A stretch of 40,243 bases of DNA from an uncultured Prevotellaceae bacterium. Lineage in GTDB: Bacteria > Bacteroidota > Bacteroidia > Bacteroidales > Muribaculaceae. The stretch is from assembly GCA_947169265.1 (NCBI GenBank), contig CAMVPC010000026.1:1-40243 (forward strand). Reading direction: 5' to 3'. A model generated the notes under the pieces. That model saw nothing but the letters and a program-made list of their open reading frames with translations, searched no databases and was not told where the DNA came from. Both the position numbers and the translations under genes were made by a program. Positions 26,125 to 34,288 of the stretch are shown here, piece after piece (the stretch's first letter is position 1; every line of letters begins with the position of its first letter).

Positions 26125-28362
26125 ATGACACTCAACCAAATCAACAAAACGACAAACCGGGTGCGCACAAGGCTTGCGCAAGGCCGTGTCGCCGATGCTG
26201 TCAATGAGCTCAAGCCGCTCGTCGAGGCTGCCGCCGAATGGTCGTTAAATCAAGAAATGGAGCGCATTGAAACCCTTTACCGCATGATGCTCCAGTACAT
26301 GGTTAAGGGCGTGAGCGACCCCACTCGATATAAGCTGCGCACGCAACTGGTGAGCGACCTCTATACTCTCACCGATGTCGTGACGGCAACCTTGAGTATG
26401 CCGCAGTCGACCGACCTTTATTATATAAGACGACAAACCGTCGTGCAAAAAAACGGAAATATTGGCAGACTTCTGGCGCAATATCGTCAGCAACTCAACA
26501 AGATTGAGCTGTTGGGCTCGGTCAACGAGGAAACGCGAGACAATGAGGCTATCGCCAAGCTGCGACGCGAGGCGGGCACGATCGAGAGCGACTTGTTCAA
26601 TGTCGTGTGGACTACGTTCCCGCTCAGCGCCGATGACAGCCGCGAGCTCGCGCAATTCATGGCTGATGACAACGTGTCGTGGGTGGTGAAGAGTCTGCTG
26701 GTGTCGGCCCTCTTCCTGGCCCTCAACAAGTTCTACGACGAGAAGAAGGTGATGCTACTTGTTGATGTCTATACGCAAGAAAAGCACCCGCAGGTGCAAC
26801 TGCGCGCGCTTGTGGCCTTGCTGCTCACCCTCTACACCTATCGTCGCCGGGTCGCTTACTGCCCTGCGGTGAGCGACGCCCTCGACCGCGTGGCCGCCGT
26901 GGCGACGGCATCCGCCGACTTGCGTTCGGTGTTTATCGCATTGGTGCGCTCGCGCAACAGCGACAACATCAAGGAGCGCTTCGACACTGAGCTCATGAAC
27001 GACATCGAAAAGTTGCGACCCGACTTGCTCAACAAGATGAGGCGCGGCGGCAACGCGGCTCCGCTCGACCTCACCGAGGCCGATGCCAATCCCGAGTGGC
27101 AAGAATGGATTGAGAAAAGCGGCATCGAGGAACGCCTGCGCGAGTTCAACGAACTGCAAATGAAAGGCGGCGATGTGTATCTGTCCACCTTTTCCCACCT
27201 CAAGTCGTTCCCGTTCTTTCACACGCTCAGCAACTGGTTCCTACCTTATTACGCCGAGCAACCCGAACTGCACGACCGACTGGGCAAAGTCTCGCTCCTG
27301 GGATTGCTTGCCGCCAATCCTTATATGTGCGACAGCGACAAATATTCCATGATGCTCTCGCTCTCGAATATGCCCGACGACCGCCGCCGGATTATCGCCA
27401 ATCAGCTCGAGAGCCTGAGCGCGAGTCAGGACGACGCCGACGAGTTCACTGCCGACGTCAAGCCCCGCGACATGGCGCGCGAGCCCATCATCAATTCCTA
27501 CGTGCAGGACCTGTACCGCTTCTTCCGACTCTACTCGCGGCGCCGCGAGTTCTATGGCGTTTTCGACACCGAACTTAATTTGCTCGAAGTGCCCTTCCTC
27601 GAGCCGCTCGTGAACGATGACGTCACCGTGGCCGCCATTGCCGAATTCTACTTGAAGAACGGCTTCAATACCGACGCCATCGCTTATTACACCTATCTGC
27701 GAGAGCACGCCGCCGAAGTCCCTGTTCACATTTATCAAAAGATGGGGTTCGCTTACCAGCACATGGGCAACTTCAGGCTTGCCATCGAGCAGTATGAGCG
27801 TTATGAGCTCGTTGACCCCGACGACGTGTGGAACTTGCGTCACATCGCGGCCTGCTACCGCATGCTGCACAACCACGAGCGCGCCCTTGAGTACTATAAG
27901 CGCGCCCTCGATATTAAGGGCGACGACGTGATGTTGTGCCTCAATGTGGGCCACAGCCTGTTGCGGCTGGGCCGTGCCGGCGAGGCACTCAAGTACTACT
28001 TCCGCGCCGATTATCTCGATGCCAAGTCGCGGCGCGCATGGGCTCCCATCGCCTGGTGCTCTTTCCTCGAGAAAAACTACGAGCAAAGCGAGCGCTATTT
28101 CGAGCGACTGCTCAACGAGGGGAAACCCACGTGGAACGCGATACTCAACTATGGGCACCTTAAGCTCGTCACCGGCCGTGTGGCCGAGGCCGTGGAAATG
28201 TATCGCCGGGCCCTCGATGCCAGTGGTGACCGCGACAGCTTTGTCGATCAAATGCGCACCGACGCGCATTACTTGACCGGGCGTGGCGTTGACGAGCGCG
28301 ACCTGCCGCTCATCATCGATGCCGTTATCGAGTCGCGGCAAAACAATACTCCCCAAGAATAA
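26125..28362 (+). CDS. Large TPR repeat protein of unknown function
   Basis: A 745-residue, entirely soluble helical protein. The first two-thirds resembles armadillo/HEAT-like helical packing without clear signature motifs. The last third holds at least five TPR units (from about residue 540; for example MGFAYQHMGNFRLAIEQYER and AACYRMLHNHERALEYYKRA). It has no signal peptide or catalytic motif. Bacteroidales genomes often hold a protein of this size and layout. TPRs suggest that it scaffolds a protein complex. It is followed 40 bases later by the M3 peptidase gene on the same strand. Confidence 0.75.
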   Translation: MTLNQINKTTNRVRTRLAQGRVADAVNELKPLVEAAAEWSLNQEMERIETLYRMMLQYMVKGVSDPTRYKLRTQLVSDLYTLTDVVTATLSMPQSTDLYYIRRQTVVQKNGNIGRLLAQYRQQLNKIELLGSVNEETRDNEAIAKLRREAGTIESDLFNVVWTTFPLSADDSRELAQFMADDNVSWVVKSLLVSALFLALNKFYDEKKVMLLVDVYTQEKHPQVQLRALVALLLTLYTYRRRVAYCPAVSDALDRVAAVATASADLRSVFIALVRSRNSDNIKERFDTELMNDIEKLRPDLLNKMRRGGNAAPLDLTEADANPEWQEWIEKSGIEERLREFNELQMKGGDVYLSTFSHLKSFPFFHTLSNWFLPYYAEQPELHDRLGKVSLLGLLAANPYMCDSDKYSMMLSLSNMPDDRRRIIANQLESLSASQDDADEFTADVKPRDMAREPIINSYVQDLYRFFRLYSRRREFYGVFDTELNLLEVPFLEPLVNDDVTVAAIAEFYLKNGFNTDAIAYYTYLREHAAEVPVHIYQKMGFAYQHMGNFRLAIEQYERYELVDPDDVWNLRHIAACYRMLHNHERALEYYKRALDIKGDDVMLCLNVGHSLLRLGRAGEALKYYFRADYLDAKSRRAWAPIAWCSFLEKNYEQSERYFERLLNEGKPTWNAILNYGHLKLVTGRVAEAVEMYRRALDASGDRDSFVDQMRTDAHYLTGRGVDERDLPLIIDAVIESRQNNTPQE

Positions 28363-28402
28363 AGATACTTTTATCACCTTATTATTTTTATCTGTTTTTA
28401 TC

Positions 28403-30448
28403 ATGATTCAAGCCGAGAATATTTTCTTTCAACCATTCAAAACAACGCGTGGAGCGATACCTTTCGACCGGATTACCATCGATATGTATGAGCCGGCCAT
28501 TCTCGAGGGCATCAAGCAACACGATGCCGAGGTCGACAGCATCGCCAACCGGCAGGACGCGCCCACCTTTGAGAATACCGTCGTGGAACTTGAGCGCTCA
28601 GGCGCCATGCTCAACCGTGTGCTGAGCGTGTTCTTTCCCATGCTCAGCGCCTGTGCCGACGATGCGCTCATGGCCATCGGCAACCGCGTTACGCCGCTCT
28701 TGAGCGAACACTCTAACCGCATCACCCTCAACGAGAAACTGTGGCAACGCGTCAAGGACGTGCACGACAATTTCGATGCCGCGGCCCACGACAAGGAGGA
28801 CGCCATGCTGCTGCACAAATACTACGAGATGTTTGCCCGGTGCGGCGCCAACCTGAGCGAGGCCGACAAGGAGAAATACCGCGAAATCACCAAGCGCTTG
28901 ACCGGGCTCACCCTCAAGTTTGAGCAAAACTCGCTCAAGGAAACGGCCCGATTCGAGATGTGGCTCGACAAGGACGACCTCGACGGACTGCCCGAGAGCG
29001 CTGTCGAGGCCGCGCGGGCCGCCGCACGCCACAAGGGCCGCGACGACAAATACCTTGTTACGCTGCAGGCTCCCAGCTACATGGCGTTCATGAAATATGC
29101 CACGCGGCGCGACCTGCGCGAGAAACTCTATCGCGCCTATAACACGCTGTGCACCGCCGGCGAGTATTCCAACCTCGAAATCATGCGCGACATCGCCAAC
29201 TCGCGCCTCGCCCTGGCCCGCCTGCTCGGCTACAAGAACTTCGCCGAATACCAGCTCGAGAACAAAATGGCCGGGAACCAGGCCAACGTCTACCGGATGC
29301 TCGAGCAGCTCAAAGTGGCTTACAGTGGCCCGCAAAAGGCCGACATGAAGCGCCTCAACGATTATGCCTCGAAACTCGAAGGCAAGGATTTCGTCATCAT
29401 GCCGTGGGATTACTCCTACTACAACAACAAACTCAAGGACGAGAAGTACAGCCTTAACGATGAGTTGCTCAAACCCTATTTTGAGCTGACTAACGTCACG
29501 GCAGGCGTTTTTGGGCTTGCCACGCGACTCTATGGCCTCCATTTCACCGAGAACCACGACGCGCAGGTGTTTAATCCCGAGGTGAAGGTCTTCGACGTGA
29601 CCGATGAGGACGGACGTTTTGTGGGCATGCTCTACACCGACTTCTTCCCGCGCGACACCAAGCAGAGCGGCGCGTGGATGACCAACTTCCGTGAGCAGTA
29701 TCGCGATGCCGACGGGCACGACGTGCGCCCCCTCGTCACACTCACGATGAACTTCACGCGACCCACCGACACCAAGCCCTCGCTGCTCACCTATAACGAG
29801 GTGGAGACCTTCCTGCATGAGTTCGGACACGCGCTGCACAGCCTCTTGTCGCGGTGCAAGTATGTCTCCACGTCGGGCACCAGCGTCTATCGCGACTTTG
29901 TGGAAATGCCTTCGCAGTTCAACGAGAACTACCTGCGTCAGCGCGAGTATCTCGACGGCTTCGCCCGCCACTACCTCACCGGCGAGAAGATTCCGCAGGA
30001 ACTCATCGACAAGATTGAGGCTTCGGCGCAATATGGCGCCGCTTTCGCCTGCATGCGCCAGCTCTCTCTGGGCTACCTCGACATGGCGTGGCACACCATC
30101 ACCGAGCCTTTCGAGGGCGACCCCTTCGATTTTGAGTACCGCGCCATGAAGCCCGCGCAGGTCTTCGAGCCCGTTGAGGGGTGCGTCATGTCGCCGCAAT
30201 TCGGCCACATCTTTTCGGGAGGGTACGCCGCCGGTTACTATGGCTACAAGTGGGCCGAGGTCCTCGATGCTGACGCTTTCTCCAAGTTTGAGGAGGACGG
30301 CATCTTCAATCCCGCCACGGCACGCTCGTTCAAGGAGAACATTCTCGAGCGCGGCGGCACCGAGCCTCCCATGGAACTCTACAAGCGTTTCCGTGGCCGT
30401 GAACCCCACATCGACGCTCTCCTGCGTCGCGACGGCATCAAGAAATAG
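28403..30448 (+). CDS. dcp: M3 family metallopeptidase (peptidyl-dipeptidase Dcp-like)
   Basis: A 681-residue zinc peptidase of family M3, which removes dipeptides or cleaves oligopeptides. The zinc site FLHEFGHALH (H472, E473, H476) is followed by the usual Glu-containing helix (FVEMPSQFNENY). Length fits Dcp/oligopeptidase A. The ATG at 28403 (MIQAENIFFQPF) was preferred to an upstream in-frame start inside the previous gene. No signal peptide is present, so it acts on intracellular peptides. Dcp is the better fit than PepF by size and motif context, but oligopeptidase A is possible. Confidence 0.88.
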   Translation: MIQAENIFFQPFKTTRGAIPFDRITIDMYEPAILEGIKQHDAEVDSIANRQDAPTFENTVVELERSGAMLNRVLSVFFPMLSACADDALMAIGNRVTPLLSEHSNRITLNEKLWQRVKDVHDNFDAAAHDKEDAMLLHKYYEMFARCGANLSEADKEKYREITKRLTGLTLKFEQNSLKETARFEMWLDKDDLDGLPESAVEAARAAARHKGRDDKYLVTLQAPSYMAFMKYATRRDLREKLYRAYNTLCTAGEYSNLEIMRDIANSRLALARLLGYKNFAEYQLENKMAGNQANVYRMLEQLKVAYSGPQKADMKRLNDYASKLEGKDFVIMPWDYSYYNNKLKDEKYSLNDELLKPYFELTNVTAGVFGLATRLYGLHFTENHDAQVFNPEVKVFDVTDEDGRFVGMLYTDFFPRDTKQSGAWMTNFREQYRDADGHDVRPLVTLTMNFTRPTDTKPSLLTYNEVETFLHEFGHALHSLLSRCKYVSTSGTSVYRDFVEMPSQFNENYLRQREYLDGFARHYLTGEKIPQELIDKIEASAQYGAAFACMRQLSLGYLDMAWHTITEPFEGDPFDFEYRAMKPAQVFEPVEGCVMSPQFGHIFSGGYAAGYYGYKWAEVLDADAFSKFEEDGIFNPATARSFKENILERGGTEPPMELYKRFRGREPHIDALLRRDGIKK

Positions 30449-30460
30449 CCCCTTTTCTCC

Positions 30461-30533
30461 CGATTTTATGCTTTATCAATGGCTGAAAGTACATTTTTTA
30501 GACATTCTCCGCCATTGATAAGGCATAAAATCG
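30461..30533. repeat. Long inverted repeat after the M3 peptidase gene
   Basis: Two 23-base arms, CGATTTTATGCTTTATCAATG(GC) at 30461-30483 and its reverse complement at 30511-30533, differ at one base that becomes a G-U pair in RNA. The 27-base loop has no coding content. It begins 13 bases after the M3 stop codon. Possible roles are an RNA-stabilising 3' hairpin, a small nonautonomous mobile element, or a recombination site. Confidence 0.7.
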
Positions 30534-30556
30534 ACCTTTACCTGCCGCTTCTTGTG

Positions 30557-30684
30557 ATAGAAAGCGGGTGCCGTCACGGCACGCCGAAGTGTTCCTAAAT
30601 GATACACCGTAGCAGTACATATACTGGTGAACTCTCAAGGGGGGCACTCGTCGCTGTTGTCGCCGCCCCTCGGCGGCTCTTTTT
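30557..30684 (+). ncRNA. Candidate small RNA ending in an intrinsic terminator
   Basis: The segment folds on paper into a hairpin GTGCCGT/ACGGCAC (30568-30582), a hairpin in which CAC, CAGTA and the loop CATA are closed by TACTG and GTG, and a strong terminator GCCGCC/GGCGGC (30662-30677) followed by T-rich sequence. No protein frame of note runs through. No clear promoter or known RNA family was recognised, so this may also be a 3' untranslated or leftover leader region. Confidence 0.35.
30662..30684 (+). terminator. Intrinsic terminator
   Basis: GCCGCC and GGCGGC with a four-base loop, followed by TCTTTTTG. It is a textbook hairpin plus T-run on the plus strand. Confidence 0.75.
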
Positions 30685-30745
30685 GTTTTTCCTCTCCTTT
30701 TTTTGAAAAATTGCTGCCATTGGCTGGTAATTCAAAAAAAAGTAG

Positions 30746-30965
30746 TATATTTGCACTTGGATTGGCAACAATCCGCGACATTTGGAATTAAAGAAGCGTT
30801 TTGCTTTTCGCTTATTGTAGAAACGTAGGAAATTTCAACATTGATGCGAGGACAAGCGAAGCGGTTTCTGCGCTTATAGCGTGGGCTGCTTTCGTCACAT
30901 CTGCATCAAGGGTTTTCCTACGACCTCTACAATAGACGTGGCAAAGTCAGTCCACGTTTCTTGTA
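30746..30965 (+). ncRNA. Candidate structured RNA of about 200 bases
   Basis: A -7 box TATATTTG (30746-30753) is followed by a segment with nested base pairing. First is a hairpin GGATTG/CAATCC closing a GCAA tetraloop (30759-30774). Next is a small AAGCG/CGCTT hairpin (30794-30813). Then comes a 120-base imperfect stem: ATTGTAG with CTACAAT (30814-30820, 30927-30933), CGTAGGAAA with TTTCCTACG (30824-30832, 30914-30922) and TTGATGC with GCATCAA (30841-30847, 30903-30909), tipped by CGCT/AGCG. Last is ACGTGG/CCACGT (30936-30957) followed by T-rich bases. A long interrupted hairpin is the layout of 6S RNA, but no 6S-specific sequence is recognised. It may instead be a long leader of the lipoprotein gene at 31009. 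Confidence 0.5.
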
Positions 30966-31008
30966 TATTAATGGGTATAGGACTGATACTCGCAAAACTT
31001 ATTATAAC

Positions 31009-31494
31009 ATGAAGAAATTTCTAATCTTTTTTCTGATGTTGTTGCCGCTGGCAATAGCATCATGCGGTGGTGACGACAAAGATGAGCCGCAATCCACGGT
31101 CAATGACCCTGAGGGGACTGTTACAGCCAATTTAATGAATACGTTTCAATTTATTGGACGAGAATATTACAATGGCATCACACTGGATTTAATATCCCCC
31201 AGTGGACCTTATGATTTCGGCTTAAACTCTTCAAACAATCTCGAAGTTTCATATCCTGGATTAATCGCATCTGTTGGAAAAGTGGAGGGGTTGTCCAGCA
31301 TAATAAAACTTCCAGAAAGTGGTTGGGCTGAGCAAGTCGCAGCTATGCCTGGATATGGATACATAGTTAAGTCCACGTATTGGAATGGGGTTGATTATGC
31401 TATTATTTATGTGATTGACTACATCAAGGATAATTCAGGAAGCATTACAGGGGTTAAGATTAAATATAAAATCCATTATACGCTATCAAATTAG
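31009..31494 (+). CDS. Small lipoprotein, unknown function
   Basis: A 161-residue protein with a signal peptide ending in lipobox IASC followed by GGDDKDEP, typical of lipidated surface or periplasmic proteins of Bacteroidetes. The mature part is beta-strand rich with repeated short aromatic strands. No enzyme motif is seen. The ATG at 31009 places the signal peptide correctly; upstream in-frame residues lie in the structured RNA. Base composition is more AT-rich than the core genome, suggesting transfer. Confidence 0.75.
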   Translation: MKKFLIFFLMLLPLAIASCGGDDKDEPQSTVNDPEGTVTANLMNTFQFIGREYYNGITLDLISPSGPYDFGLNSSNNLEVSYPGLIASVGKVEGLSSIIKLPESGWAEQVAAMPGYGYIVKSTYWNGVDYAIIYVIDYIKDNSGSITGVKIKYKIHYTLSN

Positions 31495-31530
31495 AGTACG
31501 GGATAAGTTGCTTTTAGTGATTTATGCTAT

Positions 31531-31566
31531 GTCTTTTTTTGAGCTAAAGCGGTTGATCTATCTTTG
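31531..31566 (+). promoter_or_regulatory. Promoter-like site before the phage gene remnant
   Basis: TTTG (31538-31541) and TATCTTTG (31559-31566) match Bacteroidetes promoter elements with a short 17-base spacer. They lie 20 bases before the gene at 31589. Confidence 0.4.
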
Positions 31567-31588
31567 TAGTAAATCAACCACTTAACTT

Positions 31589-32734
31589 ATGGCCATATCA
31601 CTACAAATCGACGGAAAGGAAGCCGCATTGAAAAAAGGCTCGTCAATAGAGTATGTCTCAGAGAATCGTGCGTTCACGGACGCTGACGATTACTCGCTGG
31701 AGATTGAACTGCCACTTGCCGACTGTCCGCAGGACATCGCTGTGTTCGGACACCTCACACGAAAAGATATTGACACAGACAAAATCTTTTTCAATGCCGT
31801 TCTGCAAGACACCAAGTTCCGAAAGGTGGGTGCCGTAGTTATCACAGGCATCACCAACGAAAGCGTCAAGGTGCAGTTCCTTGAAAAGAGGAGTTACCAG
31901 AACTTCTATCCGCACTTCGATGAAACCTACATCGACGAGCTGGATTTGGGCGAGTGGCCACACATCTTCCCCGACAATATCTCATCGGGTGGAATGTCGG
32001 GACCTCGCCCAGGTTGGGAGGATGCTGTATATATGACACCGGCCCAAATGTGGGCACGCTGGCAGGACTATACGGCTCTGCCGTGGGTGAACAATTATAG
32101 CGGTAACTTGCAGAACTGCGCCCGATGGAACGCCAGTGCCAATAAGTATGAATGGAAAGTTGTGGGCGATGATGACGAGGACACGGACTTCACCAAAGGC
32201 TTCTCGTTTCAGCCTAATCTTCTTTGGCTCACCAAGAAGATTTGCGACGCGCTCGGCTACGCCTACGACTTCACCAAGTGGGAGCAATCTGATTTCAAGT
32301 ACCTGCTTGTGTGTAACACGCTGCCGTATTCATGGAGCAACCGCCGATGGGCGGCTGCGCTGCCTCACTGGACGGTCAATGAATTTTTCATGGAACTTGA
32401 AAAATTCCTGCTCATGGAGTTTGACATTGACCACGCACGCAACAAGGTTACTTGCTCGGTCACGGCTGAGAACGTCAGCGATGCCGGACTGGTAAACATC
32501 GAGAAAGTGATTGACGCTTTCTCGGTAGAGGTGAATAGCGAGGAGGACAGCGACAGCAATTATAAGGCCATGCTCAACCAGGGCTTCGCCGATGGTGGCC
32601 ACCGCCTTGATAATATCTATAACGCCCAATGGTATATCAAGCGAATGACACGAGCCGACGGCACGGTCAAATGTACTGAGCTATGGTTATGGCTGATGGG
32701 AAAACAAAAGAAGAAGAATTGTTGGTGTTGGTGA
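31589..32734 (+). pseudogene. Truncated phage tail protein gene
   Basis: The 381-residue frame opens with MAISLQIDGKEAALKKGSSI and continues as a structural protein recognisable from Bacteroides/Prevotella prophages (minor tail type). Family members are usually much longer. From about 32675 on the frame runs out of phase into a TerB-like gene, and the last residues (LWLMGKQKKKNCWCW) are simply that gene read in another frame. No other phage genes surround it. It is therefore a remnant joined to other DNA by a rearrangement. Confidence 0.7.
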
Positions 32735-33003
32735 TTGAGTTGAAAAACTTTAATGTTGAACGCGATGAGGTCCCATTTCTATTAGATGCCTCAGACAAAA
32801 TGGATGCTTCTACAATGTTTTTAGCGCTCTCAAATTTAGATGATGAAGCTAAAAAGTATGTGAGTGGCTACCTTGCTGCAATAATGGCAGCTGATGGTAA
32901 AATTGAAGATACTGAGGTGAAAATGTGGCAACTCATTTGCTCTCTTGCAAACTTCCCTACGATGAATTTAGAAGAGTCTTTGAAATTTTGGACATCTCAT
33001 TAA
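32683..33003 (+). CDS. TerB-like protein, N-terminally short
   Basis: A 106-residue helical protein with two TerB-type Asp-Gly motifs, VMADGKTKEEEL near the start and IMAADGKIEDTE near residue 68. TerB folds bind metal and occur in tellurite-resistance and phage-related stress systems. The usual first helix is missing, and the frame begins exactly at the join with the phage tail remnant, so the gene may be cut. The ATG at 32683 is used, though 32689 is possible. It is followed three bases later by an unknown gene, forming a tight cassette with two more genes. Confidence 0.65.
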   Translation: MVMADGKTKEEELLVLVIELKNFNVERDEVPFLLDASDKMDASTMFLALSNLDDEAKKYVSGYLAAIMAADGKIEDTEVKMWQLICSLANFPTMNLEESLKFWTSH

Positions 33004-33006
33004 ATT

Positions 33007-33453
33007 ATGGCATTTGTTGACGATCTTGTGTCAGGCAGCAACTATCCAGGTGCCGGCAGTTTTGAGTTTAAGTCTTCTGATCATATTCGTTATCAAAACG
33101 GCATTAATGTTTCGGGTCACAACTACAATTGCCACCGTACTGTCAAAATCGAGAAAAACGTTTCAGGCAACAAAGGGTACACTGTGACAATTTTCAATGA
33201 TGATGGCGCACATCCCTTTTGGGGAAGTAATGTCCAAATGTCACCAAAGCCAATGGAAGTTATTTCAAAGTCTTTAGATGAGATAGTTCTCCGAGGATAT
33301 GGCTACGACGAGCGAGGTTTGATGATGGGAGTGCCTCGCAGAGACGCTTCTTTTGATTGCTACGGATTAACCATTCGATTGAGCAACGGATCAGTAGAGT
33401 CATGTGTCTTGCACATGCACGACAGGGGAATCGATTTGGCATATTTCTCGTGA
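33007..33453 (+). CDS. Unknown beta-rich protein in TerB cassette
   Basis: A 148-residue soluble protein with no signal peptide, beta-strand rich, containing GHNYNCHRTVKIEKNV and two His residues in the C-terminal LHMHDRG. No family is recognised. It starts three bases after the TerB-like stop and is followed two bases later by a tiny membrane protein gene, implying co-translation. The AT-rich composition sets it apart from the core genome. Confidence 0.6.
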   Translation: MAFVDDLVSGSNYPGAGSFEFKSSDHIRYQNGINVSGHNYNCHRTVKIEKNVSGNKGYTVTIFNDDGAHPFWGSNVQMSPKPMEVISKSLDEIVLRGYGYDERGLMMGVPRRDASFDCYGLTIRLSNGSVESCVLHMHDRGIDLAYFS

Positions 33454-33455
33454 CT

Positions 33456-33653
33456 ATGTGGTTTTGGATTATTGTCATTGCTGTAATCATTGGTGCAGCA
33501 ATCGCCTATTTTGGTGGTGATGGAAACAAGGATGATGCCATTGATGGTGCCTTGGCTGGTGGCTGCTTGGCAGGTAATTGCCTACTTGAAGTATTCATTG
33601 CCGGCATTAGTATTATGGTTATAATTTGGTTATTCAGCTGGCTGTTCGGTTAG
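33456..33653 (+). CDS. Tiny membrane protein in TerB cassette
   Basis: A 65-residue protein with two membrane helices (MWFWIIVIAVIIGAAIAYF at the N-terminus; a second helix near the C-terminus) separated by a charged, Gly-rich loop (GGDGNKDDAIDGALAGGC). The start at 33456 is two bases after the previous stop. Small two-helix proteins often serve as membrane effectors or partners, but function is not known here. Confidence 0.6.
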   Translation: MWFWIIVIAVIIGAAIAYFGGDGNKDDAIDGALAGGCLAGNCLLEVFIAGISIMVIIWLFSWLFG

Positions 33654-33920
33654 CCAAGAACAACTAAAATGAGTGAAAGCGGTTATTTCTTCAATGTGGA
33701 GAGATAACCGCTTTATAAATCCCAGTGTCCACTTTTTAAATTTGGTGCAATTTTTTGCCGATAATGTGAAATTTTGGGTGAAAAAGTGGGAGTTATGTGA
33801 AAATTTGCTTAATTTTATGGGGAATAATGTGATTTTATTTAAAGCTATACTTTAGGATGGGCTATGTGAAGCACTGATAGTATGTCCTAAAAACAAACCA
33901 TTATCTTAATTATAATTGCG
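33654..33920. other. Gap before crcB with a terminator-like hairpin
   Basis: A hairpin AAAGCGGTTAT/ATAACCGCTTT (33676-33686 and 33704-33714) follows the TerB cassette and may terminate it. The rest is AT-rich, with a stem TTTAGGA/TCCTAAA (33851-33857, 33885-33891) ahead of crcB. No fluoride riboswitch signature is convincing. A 60-residue open frame inside looks non-coding. Confidence 0.5.
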
Positions 33921-34286
33921 ATGATTAAAGATTTTTTATATGTGGCTGCGGGTGGGGCGCTGGGGAGCGTGTTGCGCTACGGCATGTCGTGCCTACTGGG
34001 GCCGGCGCGTAACTTCCCGTGGAGTACATTTATCGTTAATTTATTGGGGTCGTTCCTGATAGGGACGTTTTGGGGCTACATGGCGAAGAATTCCAATATG
34101 GGATCGGGTGCCGCATTGTTCCTCTCAGTGGGGCTGTGTGGAGGCTTTACAACGTTCTCCACATTTTCTAAAGAGGGGTTGCAACTATTCCTGGCAAGTA
34201 ACTATCTTATGCTTGCACTCTATTTGGCGGGTAGTGTAATACTGGGCATCGCTCTTGCAGCTCTTGGCTATTTTCTCACGAGATAA
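33921..34286 (+). CDS. crcB: Fluoride ion channel CrcB/FluC
   Basis: A 121-residue membrane protein with four hydrophobic helices and all CrcB marks: GGALGSVLRYGMS, STFIVNLLGSFLIG and GGFTTFSTFS, the last containing the Phe/Ser/Thr residues lining the fluoride path. It exports fluoride as a dual-topology dimer. The stem upstream of the gene is not a convincing fluoride riboswitch. The next gene begins two bases after its stop codon, so they are co-transcribed. Confidence 0.93.
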   Translation: MIKDFLYVAAGGALGSVLRYGMSCLLGPARNFPWSTFIVNLLGSFLIGTFWGYMAKNSNMGSGAALFLSVGLCGGFTTFSTFSKEGLQLFLASNYLMLALYLAGSVILGIALAALGYFLTR

Positions 34287-34288
34287 CC

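Larger units (their letters stand above)
30449..31008. other. 560-base noncoding stretch with several RNA-like structures
   Basis: No convincing gene is present between the M3 peptidase and the small lipoprotein. The stretch holds a long inverted repeat (30461-30533), a GC-rich structured segment ending in an intrinsic terminator (30557-30684), and a promoter followed by a second structured RNA (30746-30965). It marks the switch from core genome to accessory DNA. Confidence 0.7.

Noticed and set aside
30746-30965. Retron-type RNA
   Set aside because: The folded RNA recalls a retron transcript, but no reverse transcriptase gene is present in the window.
33673-33855. 60-residue frame before crcB
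   Set aside because: It begins inside a hairpin, has no recognisable motif and lies in AT-rich spacer with promoter-like boxes.
33845-33920. Possible fluoride riboswitch before crcB
   Set aside because: A CTGAT...TCCTA stretch and a TTTAGGA/TCCTAAA stem are suggestive, but the first hairpin and conserved core of the known aptamer are missing. A covariance search with the fluoride riboswitch model would settle it.
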